In this document: piece after piece, positions 5,072 to 13,624 of the stretch | How positions within the stretch are numbered: the first letter of the stretch is position 1 | Layout: every line of letters starts with the position of its first letter | Origin: a virus | Direction: 5' to 3' (one strand) | DNA: 20,268 nucleotides | IMG/VR virus record: IMGVR_UViG_3300042555_001895 | Span: 1 to 20,268 of that record | Program-made: the position numbers and the translations under genes | The notes under the pieces: model-generated | Told to the model about the DNA's origin: nothing | Seen by the model: only the letters and a program-made list of their open reading frames with translations | Database searches by the model: none

Positions 5072-5100
5072 TTGACGCGTATCAAATCGCGTATCATGCT
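5072..5100 (+). promoter_or_regulatory. Right arm-type repeat pair inside a candidate integrase promoter
   Basis: The direct repeats ACGCGTATCA (5075-5084) and TCGCGTATCA (5087-5096) match the pair at 4884. They overlap a possible -35 TTGACG at 5072-5077 and fill the 17-base spacer to a weak -10 CATGCT (5095-5100), 25 bases before the integrase ATG. A protein bound to the repeats would therefore also block integrase transcription. The promoter call is tentative; the repeats themselves are clear. Confidence 0.5.
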
Positions 5101-5124
5101 AAGGCAGGAATACACGCCTGATAT

Positions 5125-6363
5125 ATGAGCACCGCAACGAGAACTGATATTGTCGTCAATCACAGGGGGAAAAGCTATACTCTATGGAGGAGGGGAGACA
5201 ACCTCTATCTCCGACTTCGGCGTGATAACCGGGCAATCTGGAAGACGCTCAAGACCAGCCTAAAGGACCAAGCCGTCAAGCAGGCCAAGACAGAGCTGGA
5301 CAAGCTAGAGCGCAACGACTGGAACCCCTCGCCCCAGAAAGCCGAGGCGACGACTACCGGCCTCGCCAATATCGGAGATATTCTGACGCGGCTGGAGAAG
5401 AGCGCCGAGGATACCGGGATAGCCCGCCGGTCAGTGCTCGACTACATCCACGGGCTTGAGAGGCTGGTCTCGGTCGTGACCAAGCGAGCGGACCCCCGCA
5501 AGGTCTCAAGCTCCATCCTCACCGAGGAGACGGCGCTCTGCTTCATCCGCCGATGCCGCACCACCGAGATCGTTGGGCCGGACGGGAGCAAGAAATACCG
5601 CTCCGATGCCTCGATCCGCAGCCACCTCATCCAGGCGCGGGCCGTCTTCACCAAGGATAAGATGGGCCTCTACAAGGGGCTCCGCCTTCCCGATCTGACG
5701 GGATTCAAGACCGCCACCCCGTCGCCCAAGTGGGCACCCGCGACCATGGGCTTCACCAGGTTCGAGAAGGAGAAGGCCATGAGCATGCTGGCCGGTGCCG
5801 AGGAGCTACGCCTTGCCAAGTCTCCCGTCTGGCCATGCTGGGCGCTCATGCACAATCTCGGCGTCCGGAACAAGATGGTGTATCAGGCGAAGTGGAGCGA
5901 CTTCCACGAGCAGGCTGGGGCGATCACCTTCACCACCCGCGGCGACTACCGGGAGGCCGTCACCATCCGCCTCACCGTCAGGCCCGAGCTATGGCAGCAG
6001 CTCTTGGAGTTTAAGAGCGCCACCCCGGTCGAGCAGGATGAGAATGCCGCCTACGTCATCCCGGCGAGGAACAAGACCGAGCGCAGGAAAATCTGCTACA
6101 ACCTGGTCAACCGCTTCTTTGAGAAGCACATCCCCACTCCGAAGGGGCACAAGAAAGCCTATCAGCTCCGGGGACAGGCCGCCTCGATCGCCTTCAAGTA
6201 TCACGGAATCAATGCCGCAATGCGGATGCTGGGACACAAGCACGCCAGCACCACTCTGAATAATTACGCGGAACACTTACGCGAAAGCGAAGGCATCGAC
6301 CCCGCCGACCATGCTAAGTTCTACGGTATCACCCATACAGAAACCACACCACCCACCCCATGA
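5125..6363 (+). CDS. int: Tyrosine recombinase (phage integrase)
   Basis: A 412-residue tyrosine recombinase that would insert the phage genome at a host tRNA-Thr gene. Residues about 78-185 form the core-binding helical domain and about 210-385 the catalytic domain. Visible catalytic motifs are R248 (HNLGVRNKMV), R349 (AYQLRGQAAS), H371 (MRMLGHKHAS) and the nucleophile Y381 (TTLNNYAEH). The usual His two residues before the leucine of box II is Tyr (Y346), and the residue after R349 is Gly, so the active site departs from the R-K-H-R-H-Y consensus. The N-terminal region (about 1-60) is a basic beta-rich arm-binding type domain. The start has only a weak ribosome site. The stop overlaps the next gene by ATGA. 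Confidence 0.93.
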   Translation: MSTATRTDIVVNHRGKSYTLWRRGDNLYLRLRRDNRAIWKTLKTSLKDQAVKQAKTELDKLERNDWNPSPQKAEATTTGLANIGDILTRLEKSAEDTGIARRSVLDYIHGLERLVSVVTKRADPRKVSSSILTEETALCFIRRCRTTEIVGPDGSKKYRSDASIRSHLIQARAVFTKDKMGLYKGLRLPDLTGFKTATPSPKWAPATMGFTRFEKEKAMSMLAGAEELRLAKSPVWPCWALMHNLGVRNKMVYQAKWSDFHEQAGAITFTTRGDYREAVTIRLTVRPELWQQLLEFKSATPVEQDENAAYVIPARNKTERRKICYNLVNRFFEKHIPTPKGHKKAYQLRGQAASIAFKYHGINAAMRMLGHKHASTTLNNYAEHLRESEGIDPADHAKFYGITHTETTPPTP

Positions 6364-6665
6364 AGACAACCACCACCATACTAGCCACCCTCATCCTTGC
6401 AGTTTCTGCAATGAATTGTTCAGCCCAGGACTGCGACCATGATCCCATGGCAGCCGTCGGCGCGGCCATGATCGTCAGCGGTCAGAGCACCGGCGTCGTC
6501 CCCCAGCAGGTCAATGACAATGGGCGGAATGCCTTCGTGGTCGGCGACGGGAACGGATCCGGCGTCATCTACCAGGATCGCGGACCCACCTATATTCAGA
6601 AAATCGGAGGGACCACCTTCATCGTCCCGACAGCGAACCCTCCCGCGGGCCAGCGGAACCGCTAG
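6360..6665 (+). CDS. Small secreted protein coupled to the integrase, 101 aa
   Basis: The product begins MKTTTTILATLILAVSAMNC and has a classic signal peptide, with likely cleavage after C-S-A at about residue 22. The cysteine has no lipobox, so it is probably soluble in the periplasm or outside. The mature part is glycine- and asparagine-rich (FVVGDGNGSGVIYQDRGPTY) and probably beta-structured. I recognise no family. Its start overlaps the integrase stop by ATGA, so it is expressed with the lysogeny module, and it converges on the virion block. That position suits a cargo (moron) gene acting on the lysogen's surface. This is inference. Confidence 0.7.
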   Translation: MKTTTTILATLILAVSAMNCSAQDCDHDPMAAVGAAMIVSGQSTGVVPQQVNDNGRNAFVVGDGNGSGVIYQDRGPTYIQKIGGTTFIVPTANPPAGQRNR

Positions 6666-6672
6666 CGCTAGG

Positions 6673-9600
6673 CTACCGGCTCTTAGCCCAGGCTGATTTC
6701 ATCCCGTCGGTGATCCCGTTGATCGTGCGGACGGCTCGGGCACCGGCGGCGACATCCCCCTTCTCGACGGCGGAGCGCATCGCCTCGATCTGCGGACGGT
6801 AGATCTGGCCGTTCCATTGCTTCAGCACAGCGTAGCGAAGCGTCTGCTGAGGGGTGCGGCGCTCGGCTAGCTTCTGGAGCCATGCGTATTCGCGGGTCGC
6901 GGCGCGGACATCCTCCGAGAGATCGACGCGGACCTGGGCGATCGCCTTCTCTTCACCGGCCACCTCATCGCGGGCACGCTCAGACTCACCGGCGTCGGTG
7001 ATCTTCAGGAACCGGTTGATCGGGGCGGTCGAGGAGACGGCGAACTCCGAGACCGTGTTGCTCTTCTCATCATAGCGCAGGAAGTTGGAGACACCCATCT
7101 TATCCAGGGAGTGAATGAGCATCTTCTTGGCAGCGGGCCAGCCTCCCGCCTTCAGCTCGTCATCGGTCAGGATCGAGCGACCGCGGTGCTCGTCGATCGG
7201 ATTCATCCCGGCGGCATAGGTGGCCCATTTGGCCGGGAGGGAGAGGAATGGGTTGAGCGAGGGCAGTTCCCCTTGAGGGACCGCCGCAATCTGGCCGAGG
7301 CCAATGCCCGTCTTCTCCCCCTTGATCTGGCGGAGCGTCGCGGTCAGACCGTAGTAGACCATCCCATTGATGGTGCGGTCCACCTCATCGACAGGCCAGC
7401 GGAAGTAGGCCGTCTTCGAGCCATAGTCCCCCGTGGTCGTGGTGCCCACCGGGATCGAGTGGTAGGCATAGACATCGCGGTCGGGGATCTTCCGGAAGAT
7501 GCCAGCCAGGTCATCCCCGAAGAATCCCTCCCGAGCCAGGACTGTCATCACCGTCGTCAGGAATCCGCCGAAGAACAGATAGCTCAGGAGATAGTCGGCC
7601 TGCGACTTGCGCCCCTTCTCCCGACCGGCGAGCAGCTTCATCGAGGACTCCCAGGAGCGCATCGTGATATTGATGAAGGGGAAGAGAATCCCCGGCGTCG
7701 AGATCCCGTTCCCCTTCTTCATGTAGTTAGGGACGCCCATGTAGTTGCGGACATAGGCGGCCGCCTCACGGGTCGGCCAGCCGAGATCCTTGGCCAGCAC
7801 CTTGTAGGCCGAGACCTTGGGGAGAGCCTCCATGATCTGCCCGGCAAACTGGATCGAGCGCAGATAGGAGAGGACCGGCTTGACGAACCACTTGCGGGCC
7901 CATGCCGGTTGATCCTCGGCCGGGAGCATGTTGTATTGGCGGAGAATGTCACCGAGGGCGCCATGGGAATCGGCCGTCGCGTAGAAGGACTCATGCGGCC
8001 CCACCATCGCTCCGTTCTGGAGCATCTCGATGAGGAGATCATCGGCCTGACCCGAGATCCGGTTGACCAGGGGAGAGGATCCGATGTTGACCGGGATCGC
8101 GGCGAGCAGCTTGCCGAGAGCCACGCCGATGGCGCTTCCGACATAGCTTCCCACCTGACCGGCGGCTGCGGCCGCGGCGGGTCCCCCGACGAATCCGATG
8201 GTCGATCCGACAGCGGTGCCGACGACGCCCCCGGCGGTCGTCGAGAGGGCCTCGCGCCCCTGCGGCTGGAGCATGGCGAGGGCGAGCTGATAGGCCTGCT
8301 GGCCGAGGATCCTCCCACGGGTCTTGTCCGGGGCATTCCGCATCGTGCGGAGCAGATCGCGCATGGGGGAGAGAGCGAGCTGGAAGGAGGGATTGTATTT
8401 GATGATCAGCGGATAGGCGGCCGAGGACCAGAGGAAGGAGAGCGCCTGCATCAGCCCGTCTTGGTGGGAGGGACTCATCGACTCAAAGACATCCGCATAG
8501 CGCTCCGGCAGGTGGACCCCGCGGAGCTTCCCATCCACGCGGTAGGTGAGCGTCTTCCATCCCACCTCACGGGTCGGCACCGGCACATTGCGACGGCCAT
8601 CCCAGCGCATCGAGGCATCCTGGATCAGACCGGAGAAGTTCTGCTTCATCCAGTTGAAGAATGTAGCTTTGGCTTGATTGGATTGGGCGGCGCGGCGCAT
8701 GGCCGCCATCTTCAGGACGGATTGCGTGTAGGGATTGGCGACCTGATCGAGCGTTCCCACCTGCTTCACGATCCCGGCGGGGACATAGCGGTCGGCATAC
8801 TTCAGCGGGGTGAAGGTGGCGTAGGCATCCTTGTTCGGGACCAGGAGCGTCTCGTAGATCTCCCGGGAGATGATCCCCGCATCGACAGCCTCCGAGAGGA
8901 CCGAGAAGATCTTATCATGGAATGCCTCGGCGGCCTGCTGGAGGGCGCTCCATTGCTCCGGAGACATATCGGCACGCTGCTGGTCTAGGAGAGCCTGGGC
9001 GATGACGGGGTCCTTGCCGTCCGGATTGGCAATGACCGTGCGGCCGGTGACTTCGATCTCACTCTCCTGCTCGCTGGCCTTCCCGACTTGGCGCTCCACC
9101 TCGATCCGCTCATTGGCGATGCGGTAGTTCTCCAGGTAGATGCCGAGATCATCATCGGTCAGGGCGACGGATTGCAGGATGGGGGAGACCTTGGCCGTGA
9201 TCTCCATGAGATCAGCCTGCACGCTGGAGTTGGCCAGCGGCATCTCCTCGAAGAGCCAGTCCATCCGATCCTCCGGCTTGAGCGGCTGGCCGGAGCGGCG
9301 CTTCTGGTGCATCAGCTCGATGGCTGGCTGCGCGTAGAAGTAATAGGTATCCTTGGCCCGCTCCCAGAGACGGATGGGAGACTTGGCCCATGCCTTCATG
9401 GCGGCGGAGCGGCGCTTGACCAGCTCGCTGGCCTTGGCATAGCCAGCCTTCGACTCGGCGAGCCGGGTCCGGTTGACGGCCTCGGGGCCCTTGGCTAGGA
9501 AGGTCTGGATTCCGGCGATGGCCTCCTTGATCTCCGGCTTGCGCTCCACGTTGAGCCAGAAGGCCTCCCAGAAGGAGGGCGCCCTCAGCTCCAGGTCGGC

Positions 9601-12600
9601 GGGGGAGTTGAATAGGACCGAGATTGCGTCGGCATAGAGTTCGGCGCTGCTCTTGCGATACTTCACATAGGAGGCAGGGGAGCGGAGCTCGTCAAAGGGC
9701 TTCCACCATTTGCTCAGTTCGATCAGTTCATCCCGGATCAGCTTCGCGCTGGCCAGATTGCGGCGTCGGTATTCCATCCGCATGGCTTGGTCGATGGCTG
9801 CCTTGAGTTCCTGCGGGGTGGGATTGCGACCGGAGGTGACGACATCTCGCTCGACCGTCTGCGTGCCGATCTGCTCCTGCTTGCCGAAGCGCTTGATCCG
9901 ATCATCGACGATTCCTTTCATGGCCGCCTTCACGATGGCCTTCTTGACGGTGGCGTCCTGCTTGGCGAACCAATCGTATAGCTCAGGCAGTTCCGTCCTG
10001 GCATTCAGGCCGAAGAGATTCTTCACGTCATCGGCTGAGATTCCGAGAGTGCGGTAGATGGGTTCCTCCACGATGACCTTCTCGATCACTTCACCGAGGG
10101 ATTCACGGAGAGCCTGCTCGGCATCGGTGGCGATCGTCCTGCGCTCCTCGGCGGTCAGGATCTTGCCAGAGAGCTCCGGCTCCGGGGAGGCACCCAGCGG
10201 CATCGTCTGCTTCAGATAGCTCAGGAGGGATCCGAGGCGGCCCAGGATATTGCCCCGCTTGAGTGACTCGTCGGGGAGATAGTCGATCCAGTGGCCGATC
10301 TCATGGGCGAGGGTCATGGCGACTGATTGGGGATTGGCAAAGAGAGAGGCCCGGAGAGCGATGCGTCCCTTGCCGATTCCACGAAAGAGGCCGAGTGATC
10401 CCATCCGGCGGCGGACCTCGGGTGACATGCCGGTGGCTTCGCGGAACCATCGGATCAGCTCGGGCATCTCGACGGGCAGCACGCGGTCGGTGGCCCCGAG
10501 GACCTCGGGCATCTCCCAGCCGGGGCCGCGTGACATGACCGTGGCCTCCTTGGGGATGGAGGGACCGGCGGCAGTGGCTCCACGCGATCCACCCTGCGGG
10601 CCGTAGTCGGCAGTGCCTGAGAATCCCCCCGAGAACATATCACCCTGATTGCGGTCGGCTTCCTCCTGGGCGAGGCGCTGGCGCTCGGCCTCGGCGATCT
10701 CGGCGGGGGTCGGTTCAGAAGCTACCTGACCGGTCAGGCTGAAGGGCATGTCGGCAGGAGTAAAGAGATTCCCCTCCCCATTGGTGGCGATGTTGGGGGT
10801 GGCAGCCGGTGCCGGGGGCGCCATCTCGGCGGCGGCCTGCTCGGTCGAGACGCCTGAGAGTTCGGCCATGATCTCCGGATCGGTGTAGAATGACTTGTAG
10901 CGGGCGGCGAGCCGCTGGAGTTCGGCGACGCGGTTGAGGATTCCCTCCGGGTCCTTGACATTGACGCCCAGCTTGGCGGCGGCCTCGGGTCTCTTGGCCG
11001 CGGACTGGACGGCGGCGATCTGCTCATTGATCTCGCGCACCTTGGAGGCGGCGGCGCGGGCGATTTCCTCGCCTCGCTGGAGGGCCGCGTCACTGGTTCC
11101 AAAGAGATCTCCTTGGGTTCCTTGGGCGGCCAGATCCTTGCTGGCCTTGATGTATCCGAGATAGCCCGTCAGGGCATCTCCTGAGAGCTTGCGATTGACC
11201 GCGGCTGAAATGCCAGCCCGCTGAAGCTCGGCATCTCCCGGGGCCGCCTGGGCAATCGTTACTGCTTGGCCTTCCTTGATTCCTCCGGCTTGATAGAGCG
11301 CGTAGAGATCATCGCTCGCACTTTTGCCAAGCGCCCAGCCGGAACGGCCCTTCGCTCTTGCCAAAAGGCCTCCCTCTTCTGCTCCTTGGAGAGTGATGTC
11401 GCTGTTTTTGAAGTAGGTTGCATAGTCGTTGACCTCACCTTGACCGTCGCGGATGTTGAGTTCCGCGTCCAGTGTCATTGCGTCCTGTTTGCTGAATCCC
11501 TCCGCCTCCCGGACGACTTGAGATGGGATGGATTTCTCACCCGTGCGTCGGGCCAGATCGAGCCGGTGGCGGCCGGAGATCACTTCCAGTGCTCCGTTAA
11601 GTCGCTGCCAGAGAACGATGTTCCCCGTGCCGAGCCGGTTGTATTTGCCTGCCAGTTCATTCCCTTGGACGACGCCGCTGGAGTCGCTGGCATTGTTCTT
11701 AAAATTGGGAACATCCTCCGAGAGGGTGATCTGATCGAGGGGCGTCTCGACCACGGGATACTCAGAGACCATCTCGCTGACCGAGGGGGTGCTTGAAACG
11801 ACGGGAGGAGCGGAGGGGTCCGGAGTGGCGCTGGCTGGAGTCAACTCAGCCAAGTCATCGGCCGTAGCTGGCGGCTTAGCGGCGGATTGTTGAGCAAACC
11901 ATTGTATATGCTCCCCTTTTCTAATTTGCGCTGGAGTAAATTCCATTACCGGCTTAGCGCCATTCGGTAATATAAATTCGTTTGGTGTTGCCGGAATTGA
12001 TCCTAGTCTGGAAAACACTCGAACAATACCTGAATCAGAACGCCCAGGATTCGGGGCTCCTATTGCTTGAGGTTGCTCTGCGTAATACGCTGCTGAATTT
12101 GGAAAGTCCGTTGCATAATTTGATGTCAACGAAGGATGCACTACTCCCGACAACAAAAATTGTTTGTTAAAATCCGCTTGCTCAGAGCTTATGGGATTGC
12201 CACCGCTTGATGTTGGCGGGCGGGTTCGAGTGCTTCTTCTCTCTTCCCCAGAGGTGGTAGGAAGGCCGGGGCTCGGGATTGGTCCGCCCATACTGATGAC
12301 ACCCTCCGGGACATTGGCCGGGGCATCCTCGATCGGGATCAGCTCACCCAGATCAGCAGGCGCGGCGGGTGACGCTGGCGCTGATCCTGCCGGAGCGTTC
12401 AGGTTTCCGGTTTCAGGTTTCAGGTTTCCATTCTCACCCATCGCCACCTCAGTCTTGAGCGCCTCGGGCTTGCCCAGGAAGGAGGTTCCCTGCATCCGCA
12501 TGGTGCCTCGGGCGTCGGGACCATACTCACCCCGGACAGCATCGGTGACGCGGAGCGCCGTGGAGACCGCCTCCTCATCCATGGGAGAAAGGGATTCACC

Positions 12601-13620
12601 GGCCTGCTTCTTGGCGACCAGTGACTGGATGTCGCCCATCTCATAGCGCTTGTTCTGGACCGTGAGGCCGGAGAGGAGCGCTCCCATGACGGCGGACTGG
12701 AAGGAGGACTGGAAGGTAGGCCCCTCGGGGGTCTCATCCCCGGAGGCGAGTGCCTGATCGGCCAGCCTCCAGGTGATGTCGGTGGCGGCACCGGTCCCGG
12801 CACCCAGGCCGACGACCTTGCCTGCGAACTTGGCGGCTTCGAGCGCACCCTTGGTCTCGCGCACAAGCTGGATCCCCTTGATCAGATTGTAGGGGGCGGC
12901 GGGAGCGGTGATGGCGATGGAGGCCAACTCACCGGCCGCATTGTATCCGGGCCGGGCTTGGCTGGCTGCGAGGTAGCTGGAGAACTCCGAGTCATTCTCG
13001 GCCAGTGTCTTGTAGAGAGCATCGTATCCCCTGCCTGCGGCATAGCCTCCCACGATGCCTCCGGCGGTTCCGGTGATCAGGGCGGCGGGACCGGCTGTCA
13101 TCCCGGCAACGGCGGGGATGGCGGCCCCTCCCAGGAATCCCATCGTGACGGCTCCACCCCGGCCGAGCCCGGTCAGGAAAGCCTTCCCCTCGGGGGAGGA
13201 TCCGGCCGTGGCCTCCAGATCGCGGCGGCGGCGTGCGCTCTCCTCGATCTTGGCGGCGTTGGGGGAGAGCTTGGAGAAGGTGGCCGGGTCGATCAACCCA
13301 TCGTCGTAAGCAGACTGGACACCGGCTCCGTAGCGGAGGGGATCGAGCTCGATGCCCGCGGATGTCACCTTATAGGGTGCCGACTTCTCATTCCAGCGAT
13401 TGGCCGGTGAGAGAGGATCGGTTCCCTCGGGGGCAGAGCCCGCCTTGGCCGGATCGAGGGGGCCGCCGGTGCGACCCACGGCGAGCAGGGGAGGATTTTC
13501 CCTGGCGTCGATAGGAGCCACAAACTCCAGCTCCGAGAGAGGATCGGGGGCTGATTGTGACGCCTCGATCGGCCCGACATAATCGAGCGCGGCCAGCTCG
13601 TCCTGCGCGGGAGCGGCCAT
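6673..13620 (-). CDS. Giant polyvalent internal virion/DNA-ejection protein, 2315 aa
   Basis: The largest gene in the window. Segments in order: two copies of a short motif (ALDYVGPIEA, LEFVAPIDA) at 11-40; a Gly/Ala hydrophobic stretch at 155-198; low-complexity Pro/Ala/Ser at 390-470; a part of different base composition at about 480-580; a ParB-like segment (I-S-G-R-H-R-L-D-L-A-R-R near 682); QGDLF at 836-840 and QGDMF at 992-996; a zinc metallopeptidase-like HEIGHWID at 1106-1113; long helical parts; a second Gly/Ala hydrophobic stretch at about 1785-1845; and a C-terminal LPD38-like region at about 1940-2130. Polyvalent proteins of this kind (the DarB-like group described by Iyer and colleagues) travel in the virion and enter the cell with the DNA. 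It is the last gene of the late block, four bases after the previous stop. Confidence 0.85.
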   Translation of the reverse strand: MAAPAQDELAALDYVGPIEASQSAPDPLSELEFVAPIDARENPPLLAVGRTGGPLDPAKAGSAPEGTDPLSPANRWNEKSAPYKVTSAGIELDPLRYGAGVQSAYDDGLIDPATFSKLSPNAAKIEESARRRRDLEATAGSSPEGKAFLTGLGRGGAVTMGFLGGAAIPAVAGMTAGPAALITGTAGGIVGGYAAGRGYDALYKTLAENDSEFSSYLAASQARPGYNAAGELASIAITAPAAPYNLIKGIQLVRETKGALEAAKFAGKVVGLGAGTGAATDITWRLADQALASGDETPEGPTFQSSFQSAVMGALLSGLTVQNKRYEMGDIQSLVAKKQAGESLSPMDEEAVSTALRVTDAVRGEYGPDARGTMRMQGTSFLGKPEALKTEVAMGENGNLKPETGNLNAPAGSAPASPAAPADLGELIPIEDAPANVPEGVISMGGPIPSPGLPTTSGEERRSTRTRPPTSSGGNPISSEQADFNKQFLLSGVVHPSLTSNYATDFPNSAAYYAEQPQAIGAPNPGRSDSGIVRVFSRLGSIPATPNEFILPNGAKPVMEFTPAQIRKGEHIQWFAQQSAAKPPATADDLAELTPASATPDPSAPPVVSSTPSVSEMVSEYPVVETPLDQITLSEDVPNFKNNASDSSGVVQGNELAGKYNRLGTGNIVLWQRLNGALEVISGRHRLDLARRTGEKSIPSQVVREAEGFSKQDAMTLDAELNIRDGQGEVNDYATYFKNSDITLQGAEEGGLLARAKGRSGWALGKSASDDLYALYQAGGIKEGQAVTIAQAAPGDAELQRAGISAAVNRKLSGDALTGYLGYIKASKDLAAQGTQGDLFGTSDAALQRGEEIARAAASKVREINEQIAAVQSAAKRPEAAAKLGVNVKDPEGILNRVAELQRLAARYKSFYTDPEIMAELSGVSTEQAAAEMAPPAPAATPNIATNGEGNLFTPADMPFSLTGQVASEPTPAEIAEAERQRLAQEEADRNQGDMFSGGFSGTADYGPQGGSRGATAAGPSIPKEATVMSRGPGWEMPEVLGATDRVLPVEMPELIRWFREATGMSPEVRRRMGSLGLFRGIGKGRIALRASLFANPQSVAMTLAHEIGHWIDYLPDESLKRGNILGRLGSLLSYLKQTMPLGASPEPELSGKILTAEERRTIATDAEQALRESLGEVIEKVIVEEPIYRTLGISADDVKNLFGLNARTELPELYDWFAKQDATVKKAIVKAAMKGIVDDRIKRFGKQEQIGTQTVERDVVTSGRNPTPQELKAAIDQAMRMEYRRRNLASAKLIRDELIELSKWWKPFDELRSPASYVKYRKSSAELYADAISVLFNSPADLELRAPSFWEAFWLNVERKPEIKEAIAGIQTFLAKGPEAVNRTRLAESKAGYAKASELVKRRSAAMKAWAKSPIRLWERAKDTYYFYAQPAIELMHQKRRSGQPLKPEDRMDWLFEEMPLANSSVQADLMEITAKVSPILQSVALTDDDLGIYLENYRIANERIEVERQVGKASEQESEIEVTGRTVIANPDGKDPVIAQALLDQQRADMSPEQWSALQQAAEAFHDKIFSVLSEAVDAGIISREIYETLLVPNKDAYATFTPLKYADRYVPAGIVKQVGTLDQVANPYTQSVLKMAAMRRAAQSNQAKATFFNWMKQNFSGLIQDASMRWDGRRNVPVPTREVGWKTLTYRVDGKLRGVHLPERYADVFESMSPSHQDGLMQALSFLWSSAAYPLIIKYNPSFQLALSPMRDLLRTMRNAPDKTRGRILGQQAYQLALAMLQPQGREALSTTAGGVVGTAVGSTIGFVGGPAAAAAAGQVGSYVGSAIGVALGKLLAAIPVNIGSSPLVNRISGQADDLLIEMLQNGAMVGPHESFYATADSHGALGDILRQYNMLPAEDQPAWARKWFVKPVLSYLRSIQFAGQIMEALPKVSAYKVLAKDLGWPTREAAAYVRNYMGVPNYMKKGNGISTPGILFPFINITMRSWESSMKLLAGREKGRKSQADYLLSYLFFGGFLTTVMTVLAREGFFGDDLAGIFRKIPDRDVYAYHSIPVGTTTTGDYGSKTAYFRWPVDEVDRTINGMVYYGLTATLRQIKGEKTGIGLGQIAAVPQGELPSLNPFLSLPAKWATYAAGMNPIDEHRGRSILTDDELKAGGWPAAKKMLIHSLDKMGVSNFLRYDEKSNTVSEFAVSSTAPINRFLKITDAGESERARDEVAGEEKAIAQVRVDLSEDVRAATREYAWLQKLAERRTPQQTLRYAVLKQWNGQIYRPQIEAMRSAVEKGDVAAGARAVRTINGITDGMKSAWAKSR
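11881..12180 (-). other. AT-richer island inside the giant ejection-protein gene
   Basis: By my count these 300 bases are about 44% GC, against well over 60% in the surrounding gene. The frame stays open and codes for about residues 480-580, including YATDFPNSAAYYAEQPQAIG and a beta-type stretch GIVRVFSRLGSIP. Codon use differs from the rest of the gene, as expected for a domain recently swapped in. I cannot identify the domain. Confidence 0.6.
12400..12427 (+). repeat. Heptamer tandem repeat (CAGGTTT)x4 inside the giant gene
   Basis: Four units (CAGGTTT, CCGGTTT, CAGGTTT, CAGGTTT) code in the minus strand for G-N-L-K-P-E-T-G-N-L at about residues 398-407. Seven-base units shift the frame each time, and three units restore it, so the peptide has a 7-residue period. 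Confidence 0.8.
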
Positions 13621-13624
13621 GTGA

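Noticed and set aside
6671-6688. GGCTA...TAGCC hairpin between convergent genes as a terminator
   Set aside because: The stem has only five base pairs with an eight-base loop and no T-run, and it lies within the end of the giant gene. Too weak to call.
7111-8988. Plus-strand open frame of 625 codons
   Set aside because: It lies wholly antisense to the giant ejection-protein gene. Its product is Arg/Gly/Asp-rich without domains, as expected from the complement of GC-rich coding sequence.
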